From positions 682,001 to 746,000 of the forward strand of contig NZ_MPZS01000001.1 of NCBI RefSeq assembly GCF_002020135.1: a stretch of DNA of 64,000 nucleotides, written 5' to 3'. A program made the translations under genes and the position numbers. Shown piece by piece: positions 1-8,424 of this stretch. A model generated the notes under the pieces. It saw only the letters and a list, made by a program, of their open reading frames with translations, was not told the DNA's origin and ran no database searches. Positions within the stretch are counted from its first letter, which is position 1, and the number at the start of each line of letters is the position of its first letter. This DNA is from Thioclava marina. GTDB taxonomy: Bacteria > Pseudomonadota > Alphaproteobacteria > Rhodobacterales > Rhodobacteraceae.

Positions 1-725
1 ATTTGCGGCAGCACGCGATACCACAGCGCATAGCCGAGCCCCGAGGTCACGGCCCCCGAGAGGATCGCGGGCCACCAGCCCCAGCTTGCCCCCTGCCCCC
101 AATCGCCCACACCGAGCATCCAGATCAGCGCAAGGGGAGCTGCCAGAGCAAAATTGAGCGCGGTGGCCGTCAGCGGGATGCCCACACGCCTCCCGTTGAG
201 TGAATAGAGCCCCCAGCCGACACCGCCCAGCGCCATGAGCCCGAAGCCGCGCGGATCGATATCCGCGCCCCCGGACGCGGGCAGCAGCAGGACCGCAAGC
301 CCCGCAAATGCCAGCCCCGCCCCGATCCAGCGCCAGAGCGAGATCGGCTCGCGCATCCACAAAGCGCCTGCGAACATCGTGATTTGCACCATGCCGAACA
401 ATGTCAGCGCGCCAACGCCCGCATCGATGAGCCCGCTCGCGATGGAAAAGCCGAAGATATAGAGCGAGAGCGTCGCGACCCCGGTTCCGAGAATCGCGGG
501 TGGCATGCGCAGCCCCGCGGTCCCCTTCGCCCGGATCGCCAGCGCCAGCAGCACCAGCGCACCGGAGCTCAGCCGCACGAAGCCTGTCTCCGCAGGCCCC
601 CAGCCTGCATCATGCACCGCCATCCGGTTCAGAACCGAATTGGAGGCGAAAGCGATCATCACGAGGGCGGTCAGGGCAAAGAGGCGCATGGCGCCGAGAA
701 TGGCGCGAATTGGCGCAATGTCCAT
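1..725 (-). CDS. EamA/DMT family transporter, C-terminus off the window
   Basis: Inner-membrane protein of the drug/metabolite transporter superfamily; the substrate cannot be told. Reading leftward from ATG 725 (protein begins MDIAPIRAILGAMRLFALTA) the frame is open to base 1, about 241 residues, so the stop codon lies outside the window. Hydrophobic segments alternate with short loops. The segment around MFAGALWMREPISLWRWIG matches the end of the first EamA repeat, where these proteins carry a conserved Glu-Pro, and a second repeat begins near GLMALGGVGWGLYSLNG. A second in-frame ATG at 689 is equally plausible; neither has a clear Shine-Dalgarno. It has the same orientation as prs, but a structured region with a probable terminator separates them, so it is probably transcribed on its own. 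Confidence 0.82.
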   Translation of the reverse strand, partial: MDIAPIRAILGAMRLFALTALVMIAFASNSVLNRMAVHDAGWGPAETGFVRLSSGALVLLALAIRAKGTAGLRMPPAILGTGVATLSLYIFGFSIASGLIDAGVGALTLFGMVQITMFAGALWMREPISLWRWIGAGLAFAGLAVLLLPASGGADIDPRGFGLMALGGVGWGLYSLNGRRVGIPLTATALNFALAAPLALIWMLGVGDWGQGASWGWWPAILSGAVTSGLGYALWYRVLPQ

Positions 726-791
726 CCGACTTTCAGGTCGGGCGCCGGGGAACGAACGCTGTTTTCGGCTTTGAGCCGGATGATTTAATTC

Positions 792-889
792 AAAAACGCG
801 AAGGTCTCATGAACCTGCGAGCCTTCGCCAATGCGCCCTGCCGAGAAATCGGCATGCGCGGCCCGGGCGAGCCGCCCGGGCAATTTTTC
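792..889. ncRNA. Three stacked hairpins with U-runs on both strands; candidate sRNA or structured prs 3' UTR
   Basis: Three stable hairpins fill the gap between the two leftward genes. Hairpin 1 pairs GCGAAGG (798-804) with CCTTCGC (822-828). Hairpin 2 is TGCCGA-GAAA-TCGGCA (839-854) with an outer GCGC pair and a GNRA loop on the + strand. Hairpin 3 pairs GCCCGGGC (861-868) with GCCCGGGC (874-881). On the - strand hairpin 1 is followed by GTTTTT, which makes it the likely prs terminator. On the + strand hairpin 3 is followed by AATTTTT (882-888), which would end a rightward transcript; TTTAAT at 784-789 could be its -10. Either a rightward sRNA of about 95 nt or a leftward RNA cut from the prs 3' UTR fits. 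Confidence 0.45.
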
Positions 890-913
890 TCACTGAATTG
901 CCGATCGCGCCGA

Positions 914-1933
914 TCAGTCGCGCGAATACAGACCCTCGTAGATCGGGGTCAGCGTCTCGGTCTCGAAGAGCGACGAGACCGAGGTGCCCGACCAGGTGTT
1001 CAGGATCGCCTGGGCGAACATCGGCGCGGTCGGCACGATGCGGATATTCGGGCAGGCCTTCACGGCCTCGGTCGGCTCGATCGAGTCGGTGATGACCAGC
1101 GATTTCAGCGCCGAATTGGTCACGCGCTCGACGGCCGGACCAGAGAGAACGCCATGGGAGATATAGGCGTGAACCTCGGTCGCGCCGTGTTCCATCAGCA
1201 GGTCAGCGGCCTTGCACAGCGTGCCGGCGGTGTCGACCATGTCATCGACGATGATGCATTTCTGGCCCTTCACGTCGCCGATCACGGTCATGCCTGCGAC
1301 CTCGCCCGCTTTTTCGCGGCGCTTGTCGACGATCGAGAGCGGCGCCTCGATCCGCTTGGCCAGCTCGCGGGCGCGTGCCACGCCGCCCACGTCGGGCGAA
1401 ACGACCATGATATCGTCGGTCTGACCCTTGAAGTTGTGCAGGATGTCGAGCGCGAAGACCGGGGAGGCATAGAGGTTGTCCACCGGGATATCGAAGAAGC
1501 CCTGGATCTGCGCCGCGTGCAGGTCGAGCGTCAGGATGCGGTCCACGCCCGCCTCAGTGAGCAGGTTCGCCACCAGCTTGGCCGAAATCGGCGTGCGCGC
1601 CTTGGTGCGGCGGTCCTGACGGGCGTACCCGAAATAGGGGATCACGGCGGTGATGCGATCGGCCGAGGAGCGTTTGAGCGCATCGGTGATGATCAGTAGC
1701 TCCATCAGGTTGTCATTGGCCGGGTTCGAAGTCGGCTGGATGATGAACATGTCCTCGCCGCGCACGTTCTCGTAGACCTCGACGAAGATCTCCTGATCGT
1801 TGAACCGCTCCACCCGGGCATCCACCAGACCGACCGACATACCGCGATGCATCGACATGCGCCGCGCGATGGACTGGGCAAGCGTGCGGTTCGCATTGCC
1901 GGAGATGAGCTTGGGTTCGGTGACGACGGACAT
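914..1933 (-). CDS. prs: Ribose-phosphate pyrophosphokinase
   Basis: Makes PRPP from ribose 5-phosphate and ATP, feeding purine, pyrimidine, histidine, tryptophan and NAD synthesis in the cytoplasm. The 339-residue product has the family landmarks: the segment [13 protein letters not shown] near residues 97-109, the divalent-cation signature [18 protein letters not shown] at 137-154, and the PRPP-binding loop [11 protein letters not shown] at 229-239. Length is slightly above the usual 310-320 because of an N-terminal extension of some 15 residues. ATG 1933 follows AAGGA at good spacing; an upstream in-frame start at 2008 is rejected because it has no homologous sequence. The gene is divergent from the isomerase gene at 2054 across a gap of about 120 bases. 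Its product PRPP is the substrate of PurF, encoded at 5581. Confidence 0.97.
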   Translation of the reverse strand: MSVVTEPKLISGNANRTLAQSIARRMSMHRGMSVGLVDARVERFNDQEIFVEVYENVRGEDMFIIQPTSNPANDNLMELLIITDALKRSSADRITAVIPYFGYARQDRRTKARTPISAKLVANLLTEAGVDRILTLDLHAAQIQGFFDIPVDNLYASPVFALDILHNFKGQTDDIMVVSPDVGGVARARELAKRIEAPLSIVDKRREKAGEVAGMTVIGDVKGQKCIIVDDMVDTAGTLCKAADLLMEHGATEVHAYISHGVLSGPAVERVTNSALKSLVITDSIEPTEAVKACPNIRIVPTAPMFAQAILNTWSGTSVSSLFETETLTPIYEGLYSRD

Positions 1934-2053
1934 GGGGCAGCATTCCTTCGAAAGTGTCTTGCCGGGGGATGACCGGCGGGATTCGCTTGATTGCGCCTGC
2001 CTTAGCACCGGGGTAGCGTGGCGGCAATTTGCACCGTCAAGAAAGTGTTATGA

Positions 2054-2653
2054 ATGGCACGGATCGACTACTTTTTCGGCGTCTTCAGCCCCTGGACCTA
2101 TCTCGCCGGGCTGCGCCTGGAGGAGATTGCCGCCCGGCATGGCGCCGAAATCACCTATAAACCGCTCGACCTTCTGGGGCTTTTCGACCGCACCGGGGGC
2201 GTGCGTCCCGCCCAGCGTCACCAAAGCCGGATGGAATACCGGATGCAGGAGCTCAAGCGCTGGTCGGCCAAGCTCGGCATGAAGATGAACTTCACCCCGC
2301 CCGGCTATCCGCCGAACCCCGCCCCGGCCTCTTACGCGATCATCGCAGCGCAAAAGGCAGGCGGCGGCGATATCGGCGGGCTGGTTCACGCGATCGCGCG
2401 CGCCTGCTGGGCCGAGGACAAGGACATCGCCTCCGACGAGGTGATCCGCGCGGCGCTCGAGGCCAACGGTTTTGACGGCAATCTGGTCACCACCGGGCTT
2501 TTCGACGGGGCCATCGCCTATGAGCGCAACCTCGAGGAGGCGGTGGAGCGTGGCGCCTTCGGCTCGCCTTTCTATATCGTGGCCGAAACCGACGAGCGCT
2601 TCTGGGGCCAGGACCGGTTGCACTTTCTCGACGACCATCTGGGGACGCTCTGA
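2054..2653 (+). CDS. 2-hydroxychromene-2-carboxylate isomerase family protein (DsbA fold)
   Basis: A 199-residue DsbA-like protein of the HCCA isomerase/kappa-class glutathione transferase group. It opens with IDYFFGVFSPWTYLAG, where the SPWTYL segment is the place of the glutathione-contacting serine in this family. The C-terminal FGSPFYIV with its cis-proline, followed by FWGQDRLHFLDDHL, is also typical. Characterised members isomerise hydroxychromene carboxylates during naphthalene breakdown, but members in bacteria without that pathway have unknown substrates, and nothing nearby suggests naphthalene catabolism. The stop codon is followed directly by the ATG of the hydrolase gene, so the two are translationally linked. 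Confidence 0.85.
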   Translation: MARIDYFFGVFSPWTYLAGLRLEEIAARHGAEITYKPLDLLGLFDRTGGVRPAQRHQSRMEYRMQELKRWSAKLGMKMNFTPPGYPPNPAPASYAIIAAQKAGGGDIGGLVHAIARACWAEDKDIASDEVIRAALEANGFDGNLVTTGLFDGAIAYERNLEEAVERGAFGSPFYIVAETDERFWGQDRLHFLDDHLGTL

Positions 2654-3469
2654 ATGCCGCGTGATCTGAGACAAGGGGCCGAAGTTTTCTGGCAAAGCTT
2701 CGGTCACGGTGAACGGCCGGCCATCGCGATCCATTGCACGCTGGGCTCCTCCAATCTCTGGGCCGGGGCACTCGGGCCGCTCGCGGGCGAGATCAGCGCC
2801 GTCGCCTTCGACCAGCCCGGTCACGGGCAATCCGCGCCCTGGCGGGGGGACGCCGCCGAGCCGGGCGCGTTCCAGACGCAGGTGACGCGGATCGCGGCGA
2901 GCTTCATCGAACGCCCCGTCGACCTGATCGGTCACAGCTTCGGCGCCTCGGTCGCGCTGCGCATCGCGGTCGGCGCGCCCGAAGCGGTTCGCTCGCTGAC
3001 GCTGATCGAGCCCGTGCTCTTTGCGGCCCTGCCGGAAACCGATCCCGACTGGCAGGACCTGCGCGCAAAACAGGACCACTTCCAGCAGCTGATGGAAGCG
3101 GGAGATTACGAACCCGCGGCGCGCGGCTTCATGCGCGACTGGGGGACCGGCCAGCCCTGGGACAGCTATTCCGAGGCCCATCGCGAGCGCTTCATCGCCT
3201 CGATGCCGATGGTCGAGAACATCTCGCGCGCGAATTTCGAGGATCCCGCCCGGATCGCGCGCCCCGACGGGATCGAGCAGATCGACGCGCCGGCGATGAT
3301 CATTCACGGCGACCGCTCGCCGCCGACCATGCCGAAAGTGGCCGAAGCGATCGCCGCGCGGCTGCCGGATGTGGGCGTCGCCTGCGTCGAGGGCGCGGGT
3401 CATATGCTGCCCGCGACCCATCCCGAGCACTGCGCGCGCCTGATCGCCGCCAATCTGGAACGTAGCTGA
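2654..3469 (+). CDS. Alpha/beta hydrolase
   Basis: Cytoplasmic alpha/beta-fold hydrolase of 271 residues with unknown substrate. The nucleophile elbow GHSFGAS places the catalytic serine at residue 95. The oxyanion-hole region is near HCTLGSS (27-33), FDQPGHGQS (52-60) is the strand-turn usual in this family, and the late GAGHMLPATHP supplies the catalytic histidine; the acid is probably in IHGDRSPP. A helical cap lies between about residues 110 and 190. The ATG directly abuts the upstream stop, and only four bases separate its stop from radA, so it belongs to one rightward unit. No signal peptide. Confidence 0.86.
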   Translation: MPRDLRQGAEVFWQSFGHGERPAIAIHCTLGSSNLWAGALGPLAGEISAVAFDQPGHGQSAPWRGDAAEPGAFQTQVTRIAASFIERPVDLIGHSFGASVALRIAVGAPEAVRSLTLIEPVLFAALPETDPDWQDLRAKQDHFQQLMEAGDYEPAARGFMRDWGTGQPWDSYSEAHRERFIASMPMVENISRANFEDPARIARPDGIEQIDAPAMIIHGDRSPPTMPKVAEAIAARLPDVGVACVEGAGHMLPATHPEHCARLIAANLERS

Positions 3470-3473
3470 CCCG

Positions 3474-4838
3474 ATGGCCAAGGCATCCGCACTCTTTCGC
3501 TGCGCCGAATGCGGCGCGAGCCATGCCAAGTGGTCGGGGCGTTGCGACGCCTGCGGCGCGTGGAACTCGATCCACGAGGAAGCGCCGCTTTCGGCCACGC
3601 CCGGCTCGGGGCTGAAAGGCGCGAAGGGCAAGGTGATCCCGCTCACCGCGCTCGACACGAAGGAAACGCCACCTGCACGCGCGCAATCGGGCATGGTCGA
3701 GCTCGACCGGGTTCTGGGTGGCGGGCTCGTCCCGGCCTCGGCAATCCTTGTGGGCGGCGATCCGGGGATCGGGAAATCGACGCTGCTCTTGCAAGCTACT
3801 GCAGCTTTCGCCCGCAAGGGGCTGAAGGCGCTCTATATCTCGGGCGAGGAAGCGGCGAGCCAGGTGCGGATGCGGGCGCAACGCCTTGGCCTCGCGGATG
3901 CGCCGGTGGGATTGGGCGCGGAAACGAGCCTGCGCGATATCCTGACCACGCTCGAGGCCGAGCGCCCCGACCTCGTGATCATCGATTCGATCCAGACCAT
4001 GTGGTCGGACAGCGTCGACAGCGCCCCCGGATCGGTCAGCCAGCTGCGCGCGGCCGCTCACGAATTGGTGAGCTTCGCCAAGCGGCGCGGCACGGCGGTG
4101 ATCCTCGTCGGGCACGTCACCAAGGAAGGCCAGATCGCGGGTCCGCGCGTGATCGAACACATGGTCGACACCGTGCTTTACTTCGAGGGCGAACGCGGCC
4201 ACCAGTTCCGCATCCTGCGTGCGGTGAAGAACCGCTTCGGCCCGGCATCCGAGATCGGCGTCTTCGAGATGACGGGATCGGGGCTGGCCGAGGTCGCCAA
4301 TCCCTCGGCGCTGTTTCTCTCCGAGCGCGGCCAACCGGCCCCGGGATCGGCAGTTTTCGCAGGGATCGAAGGCACCCGACCCGTGCTGACCGAAATTCAG
4401 GCGCTGGTCGCCCCGTCTTCTCTCGCCTCCCCCCGGCGCACGGTGGTGGGGCTCGACTCGGGGCGCATTTCCACCATCCTCGCGGTGCTGGAATCGCGTT
4501 GCGGCATTCCCTTCGCGGGGCTCGACGTGTTTCTCAATGTCGCGGGCGGCATGAAGGTGGTGGAACCCGCTGCCGACCTTGCCGCCGCCGCCGCCCTCCT
4601 GAGCGCACGCGAAGACGCGGCCCTTCCGGCGGACATGGTCATTTTCGGCGAAATCAGCCTCTCGGGGGCATTGCGCCCCGTGGGTCAGGCCGAAAACAGG
4701 TTGAAAGAAGCGGCAAAACTTGGTTTTTCACAGGCGATCGCGCCTTCGGGAACGAAAGCCGAGGGTTCAAGCGGGATGGCATTGCGCAAGCTGGGCGATC
4801 TCGTGACCTTTACTGGTGAGATGTTCGGCGCCGGATAG
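3474..4838 (+). CDS. radA: DNA repair protein RadA
   Basis: RecA-like ATPase that drives branch migration of recombination intermediates in double-strand break repair. The 454-residue product has the standard three-part layout. An N-terminal zinc finger uses C10, C13, C24 and C27. The ATPase core carries the Walker A GGDPGIGKST at 94-103 and the RadA-specific KNRFG at 252-256. The C-terminal third is a Lon-protease-like fold without proteolytic function, seen in segments such as DVFLNVAGGMKVVEPAADL. The start gives an immediate match to the zinc finger. It lies between the hydrolase gene and cvpA on the same strand with short gaps, probably as a shared transcript. Confidence 0.97.
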   Translation: MAKASALFRCAECGASHAKWSGRCDACGAWNSIHEEAPLSATPGSGLKGAKGKVIPLTALDTKETPPARAQSGMVELDRVLGGGLVPASAILVGGDPGIGKSTLLLQATAAFARKGLKALYISGEEAASQVRMRAQRLGLADAPVGLGAETSLRDILTTLEAERPDLVIIDSIQTMWSDSVDSAPGSVSQLRAAAHELVSFAKRRGTAVILVGHVTKEGQIAGPRVIEHMVDTVLYFEGERGHQFRILRAVKNRFGPASEIGVFEMTGSGLAEVANPSALFLSERGQPAPGSAVFAGIEGTRPVLTEIQALVAPSSLASPRRTVVGLDSGRISTILAVLESRCGIPFAGLDVFLNVAGGMKVVEPAADLAAAAALLSAREDAALPADMVIFGEISLSGALRPVGQAENRLKEAAKLGFSQAIAPSGTKAEGSSGMALRKLGDLVTFTGEMFGAG

Positions 4839-4860
4839 GGCCGACAACACAGGAGCGCAA

Positions 4861-5475
4861 ATGGACGGGTTCACCATCGTCGATGCCATCGTGGCGGTCG
4901 TCATCATTCTCTCGGCGATCCTCGCCTATTCGCGGGGCTTCGTGCGCGAGGGTCTGGCCATCGTCGGCTGGATCGCCGCCGCCGTGGTCGCCTACATGTT
5001 CGCCAACGAAGCGCGCCCGCTCGTGCAGCAGATCCCCGGCCTCGACAAGTTCATCGGCCAAAGCTGCGAACTGGGCATGATCGGCGGTTTCGCTGTGGTC
5101 TTCGCCATCGCGCTCGTCGTGTTCTCGATCCTGACGCCGCTTTTCGCCTCTGCCGTGCAGCGCTCGGCGCTCGGTGGGCTCGATCAGGGTCTTGGTTTCC
5201 TGTTCGGCGTTCTGCGCGGGGTCGTCCTCGTTGCGGTGGCCTTCGTGGTTTATGACCGCGTGATGAACAATGACCGGGTCGCGGTGGTGGACGACTCGCG
5301 CTCGGCCAAGGTGTTCTCGCGCATGTCGGGCCAGCTCGACGAATCGATGCCCGCCGACGCGCCGGGCTGGATCGTGAGCCGCTATGAGCAGCTCGTTTCG
5401 GCCTGCCCCGCCCCCGCAGGTGCTGCGGATGCGCCCGCGCGCACCGACGAATTGCCCCCCGCCGCGGGCAATTGA
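4861..5475 (+). CDS. cvpA: CvpA family inner-membrane protein
   Basis: Four-helix inner-membrane protein of the CvpA (colicin V production) family, 204 residues. Hydrophobic segments begin near residues 6, 36, 75 and 115; the opening FTIVDAIVAVVIILSAILAY and the YSRGFVREGLAIVGWIAA segment are characteristic. The C-terminal 35 residues are Ala/Pro-rich and probably cytoplasmic or disordered. ATG 4861 is preceded by AGGAG at 4851-4855; an in-frame extension back to 4816 would overlap radA and lacks a ribosome site. CvpA is tied to envelope stress and to colicin V export in enterobacteria. The cvpA-purF order, as in Escherichia coli, is kept here. Confidence 0.92.
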   Translation: MDGFTIVDAIVAVVIILSAILAYSRGFVREGLAIVGWIAAAVVAYMFANEARPLVQQIPGLDKFIGQSCELGMIGGFAVVFAIALVVFSILTPLFASAVQRSALGGLDQGLGFLFGVLRGVVLVAVAFVVYDRVMNNDRVAVVDDSRSAKVFSRMSGQLDESMPADAPGWIVSRYEQLVSACPAPAGAADAPARTDELPPAAGN

Positions 5476-5501
5476 TGACAAATGGATGACGGATTTGCGG
5501 G

Positions 5502-5528
5502 CGCGAGGGGTTAACACCTCTCGCGTTT
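5502..5528 (+). promoter_or_regulatory. Hairpin with short T-run in the purF leader
   Basis: CGCGAGGGG (5502-5510) pairs with CCTCTCGCG (5517-5525) around a TTAACA loop, one G-T pair included, followed by TTTCG. It sits between cvpA and purF, about 55 bases before the purF start. It could be a terminator of the upstream operon, letting purF have its own promoter, or part of an attenuator. The T-run is short, so termination may be partial. Confidence 0.5.
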
Positions 5529-5580
5529 CGCATTAAATGGGCGCGAGTGCCCGCCCCCCGCACATCTCGGAGCCGCCGCC

Positions 5581-7059
5581 ATGTCTTGCCCCGCCGCCCA
5601 GAAAACCCATTACGCCCATCCGTTCGATGACGACAAACTCAAGGAAGAGTGCGGCGTCTTCGGCGTCGTCGGCGTCACCGATGCCGCGAATTTCGTCGCC
5701 CTCGGCCTGCATGCGCTTCAGCATCGCGGCCAGGAAGCCGGCGGGATCGTCGCCCATGATGCCAAGAAAGGGTTCAACTCGGCCCATCGCTTCGGCTATG
5801 TGCGCGACAACTTCACCAAGTCGAGCCTGATGGAGACGCTGCCCGGCGATATCGCCATCGGCCATGTGCGCTACTCCACCGCCGGCTCCAAGGGCGCGGT
5901 GATCCGCGACATCCAGCCCTTCTTCGGCGAATTCTCGATGGGCGGCGCGGCTGTCGCCCATAACGGCAACCTGACCAATGCCGATGCGCTGCGCCGCGAA
6001 CTGATCGAACGGGGCGCGATCTTCCAATCGTCCTCGGACAGCGAATGCATCATCCACCTGATGGCGCGTTCGATCCAGCGCAAGCATGCCGACCGGATCG
6101 CCGATGCGCTGCGCCGCGTCGAGGGTGCCTTTTCGATCGTCGCGATGACCCGCACCAAACTGATCGGCGTGCGTGACCCGCTCGGCGTGCGCCCGCTGGT
6201 GATGGGCCGGATCGGCGACAACGGCTATGTGCTGAGCTCGGAGACCTGCGCGCTCGACATCATCGGCGCGGAATTCGTGCGCGAGATCGATCCCGGCGAG
6301 ATGGTCGTCATTCAGGACGGCCATATCGAAAGCTCGCGCCCCTTCGGCCCCTCCACCGGCCGGTTCTGCATCTTCGAGCATGTCTATTTCTCGCGCCCCG
6401 ACAGCATCATCGGCGGCCGCTCGGTCTATGAGACCCGCCGCGCAATCGGCGTGGAACTGGCCCGCGAAGCCCCTGTCGACGCCGATCTCGTCTGCCCCGT
6501 GCCCGATAGCGGCACCCCCGCAGCGATTGGCTATAGCCAGGAAAGCGGCATCCCCTTCGCGCTCGGCATCACGCGCAACCAGTATATGGGCCGCACCTTC
6601 ATCGAGCCGACCGAGCAGATCCGCAACATGGGCGTGCGCCTCAAGCTCAACGTCAACAAGTCGCTGATCCGTGGCAAGCGGGTGATCCTGGTGGACGACT
6701 CGGTCGTGCGCGGCACGACCTCGCGCAAGATCAAGGACATGATCCTGGACGCGGGCGCCAAGGAGGTGCATTTCCGCATCGCCTCCCCGCCCACCGCCTG
6801 GCCGTGCTTCTACGGTGTGGACACGCCCAACCGCGACAAGCTGCTGGCCGCACGCATGACCGAAGAGGAAATGCGCGAGTGGATCTCGGTCGACAGCCTC
6901 AAGTTCATCTCGCTGGGCGGTCTCTATCGCGCCGTGGGCGAGGCCGAGGGGCGCAACGATGCCTGCCCGCAATATTGCGATGCCTGCTTCTCGGGCGAAT
7001 ACCCGATCACGCCTTCGGACCAGATCGAGAAGGGTTTCGAGATGAAGGCTGCCGAGTAA
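5581..7059 (+). CDS. purF: Amidophosphoribosyltransferase
   Basis: First committed enzyme of purine synthesis: transfers ammonia from glutamine to PRPP to give phosphoribosylamine. The 492-residue protein begins with a 23-residue propeptide that would be removed to expose C24 (CGVFGVVG), the N-terminal nucleophile of class II glutaminases. HALQHRGQEAGG follows at 44-55. The phosphoribosyltransferase half has the PRPP loop ILVDDSVVRGTT at 369-380. C263 in CIFEHVYFSRPDS and the late CPQYCDACFSGEYP cysteines indicate the iron-sulphur-cluster type, as in Bacillus subtilis. It follows cvpA with a leader hairpin between them and is followed by a strong hairpin terminator. Confidence 0.97.
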   Translation: MSCPAAQKTHYAHPFDDDKLKEECGVFGVVGVTDAANFVALGLHALQHRGQEAGGIVAHDAKKGFNSAHRFGYVRDNFTKSSLMETLPGDIAIGHVRYSTAGSKGAVIRDIQPFFGEFSMGGAAVAHNGNLTNADALRRELIERGAIFQSSSDSECIIHLMARSIQRKHADRIADALRRVEGAFSIVAMTRTKLIGVRDPLGVRPLVMGRIGDNGYVLSSETCALDIIGAEFVREIDPGEMVVIQDGHIESSRPFGPSTGRFCIFEHVYFSRPDSIIGGRSVYETRRAIGVELAREAPVDADLVCPVPDSGTPAAIGYSQESGIPFALGITRNQYMGRTFIEPTEQIRNMGVRLKLNVNKSLIRGKRVILVDDSVVRGTTSRKIKDMILDAGAKEVHFRIASPPTAWPCFYGVDTPNRDKLLAARMTEEEMREWISVDSLKFISLGGLYRAVGEAEGRNDACPQYCDACFSGEYPITPSDQIEKGFEMKAAE

Positions 7060-7129
7060 GGCTTGACCTCCACGAGATTGCGGGGAAGATCTCCGCCCCT
7101 CCCTTCCGCTCGGGCGACCAGCCCGGGCA

Positions 7130-7161
7130 GCGCCCGACCCTCCCCCCGGGAGGGCGCTTTT
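7130..7161 (+). terminator. Rho-independent terminator after purF
   Basis: GCGCCC at 7130-7135 with CCTCCC beyond it folds back on GGGAGGGCGC (7148-7157), followed by TTTTG. It lies 70 bases downstream of the purF stop. Confidence 0.65.
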
Positions 7162-7295
7162 GCGACGTTTCACACCCGCAGCAGGTCATTCGGATTTGGA
7201 AAGATAAAATGCAGACCTTGGAGCGGACGACCGCCCACCCAAGGGTCGGGCGCAGCCCTTGGCGCAACGGTTCAAGCCCGCCCGACACCGCCGCT

Positions 7296-7661
7296 TCAGC
7301 GATAGGTCTCACCCTCGTCACCGATCACCTCGGCCCCGAGTTCGCCTGCCAGAACCCGCAGTAAACGGCGCATCGCGCTGTCTGGATCGTCGAAATCGCG
7401 CGGCGCCCGTAGCACAATCGTGCCACTGAACCAACGCAAGGCGTGCTGCCAACGCCCGTCCCGCAGGCGTATTTCCGCAAGTCCTGGCCCGGCGCGCAGG
7501 CCGATCACCTCCCCGGTCTTCGGATTGGTCACGCTCTGGTGCTCATCCGTGGACAGGCGAACCCCGTCAACCTTGCCGACCGCGTACTCCCATTCGTCGA
7601 AGCCAATCGGCGGGCCAGCCGGGCGCTCAATGTAGATCGTATAGCCCCCACCCCTGCTCAC
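7296..7661 (-). CDS. Small conserved-looking protein of unknown function
   Basis: I do not recognise this family. With GTG 7661 as start the product has 121 residues, no signal peptide and no membrane segment. It is mixed in charge, with a central TGEVIGLRAGPGLAEIRL followed by a segment rich in Arg, Asp and Trp (WQHALRWFSGTIVL) and an acidic C-terminus. The GTG overlaps the mliC-like stop (GTGA), and AGGAGG lies just before it, though closer than ideal. This makes it the last gene of the chain running from the coiled-coil gene through zapA and mliC. An upstream GTG at 7715 inside the mliC-like gene is a weaker alternative. Function cannot be inferred from the neighbours. Confidence 0.6.
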   Translation of the reverse strand: MSRGGGYTIYIERPAGPPIGFDEWEYAVGKVDGVRLSTDEHQSVTNPKTGEVIGLRAGPGLAEIRLRDGRWQHALRWFSGTIVLRAPRDFDDPDSAMRRLLRVLAGELGAEVIGDEGETYR

Positions 7662-8050
7662 TCCTCCTGGCAGCCGCTCAGAAGGGTCTGGCTCTCGCCA
7701 TCCTCGGGGATCCACTCGAGCATCGCGCCCGAACCTTTCGTCCACCAGACATAACCCGCTTCGCCCTCGCCATCCTCGGCATATTTCGCGCCGTCAGCAG
7801 AGGCAACATGGCTCATCACCACCATCCGCCCTTCCAGCATCAGGACGACGCGCTGCGGCGTGCTGTCGTTGATATAAGCGGCGGGCACGCGCGCGCCGCG
7901 TTCGCACAGATAGGTGCGGGTGATGACCGGGTTGATCTCGCTCGTGGCGCTGGTCAACGGGGCGAGCCTTTCCGGCGCGGCGCTGTCCTGCGCGGTCGCA
8001 GGCATGGTGAAAGCCGCGAGAAGGATCGCCGCGACGCTCAGGTATGTCAC
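7658..8050 (-). CDS. MliC-like periplasmic lysozyme-inhibitor domain protein
   Basis: Exported protein of 130 residues. A signal peptide (MTYLSVAAILLAAFTMPATAQ, cleavage after TAQ) precedes a domain resembling the C-type lysozyme inhibitors MliC/PliC: an early YLCERG, a central VVLMLEGRMVVMSHVAS, then GAKYAEDG, YVWWTKGSGAMLEW and a closing LLSGC. The two cysteines at either end fit the disulfide of this fold. There is no lipobox cysteine, so it is periplasmic rather than a lipoprotein. The start is a GTG overlapping the zapA stop (GTGA). MliC proteins protect peptidoglycan from host lysozyme; whether this one inhibits lysozyme or a self enzyme is not known. Confidence 0.75.
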   Translation of the reverse strand: MTYLSVAAILLAAFTMPATAQDSAAPERLAPLTSATSEINPVITRTYLCERGARVPAAYINDSTPQRVVLMLEGRMVVMSHVASADGAKYAEDGEGEAGYVWWTKGSGAMLEWIPEDGESQTLLSGCQEE

Positions 8051-8424
8051 GCTTCGTCCTCGACCCGGTCCGCCAGCGCCTCGGCGCGCGCCGCGATCTC
8101 GGCGAGCGTATCGGTGACTTCGGCGGGCACGACCGGCACTTCGATTTGCGGCGGATTGGCCTGCAATTCGTCGATCTTCGCCTGCAACTCGCCCAGACGG
8201 TTCTTCGCCTCGCGCAGCTGATCCTCGATCCCGGCGGCCTTGTCGGCCAGCATCAGCCCCGACATCAGCAGCATACGCGGTTCGGGGATCCGGCCGATCT
8301 GGCCCAGAAGCACCCGCGCCTCGGCATCGAGCATGGCAGCGGCCGAGCGCAGGAAATGCTCCTCTCCCTCCTGACAGGCCACGTCGAAATCGCGCCCGCC
8401 GATGGTGATCTTCAGCTCAGGCAT
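8047..8424 (-). CDS. zapA: Cell division protein ZapA
   Basis: Cytoplasmic FtsZ-binding protein that cross-links Z-ring filaments. The 125-residue product has the ZapA head ([20 protein letters not shown]), the LRSAAAMLDAEARVL segment, the RMLLMSGLMLADKAA helix and a C-terminal coiled coil (LREAKNRLGELQAKIDEL). ATG 8424 overlaps the upstream coiled-coil gene by eight bases; a GTG seven codons upstream is less likely because the family begins at the chosen Met. It sits second in a leftward chain of four overlapping genes. The tail beyond residue 95 is Ala/Glu/Pro-rich and not part of the usual domain. Confidence 0.93.
   Translation of the reverse strand: MPELKITIGGRDFDVACQEGEEHFLRSAAAMLDAEARVLLGQIGRIPEPRMLLMSGLMLADKAAGIEDQLREAKNRLGELQAKIDELQANPPQIEVPVVPAEVTDTLAEIAARAEALADRVEDEA

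Noticed and set aside
2048-3817. 589-codon leftward frame opposite the isomerase and hydrolase genes
   Set aside because: It crosses three real genes in antisense and lacks family content; both genes beneath it have clear motifs.
5533-7173. 546-codon frame opposite purF
   Set aside because: Antisense shadow of purF; no recognisable family.
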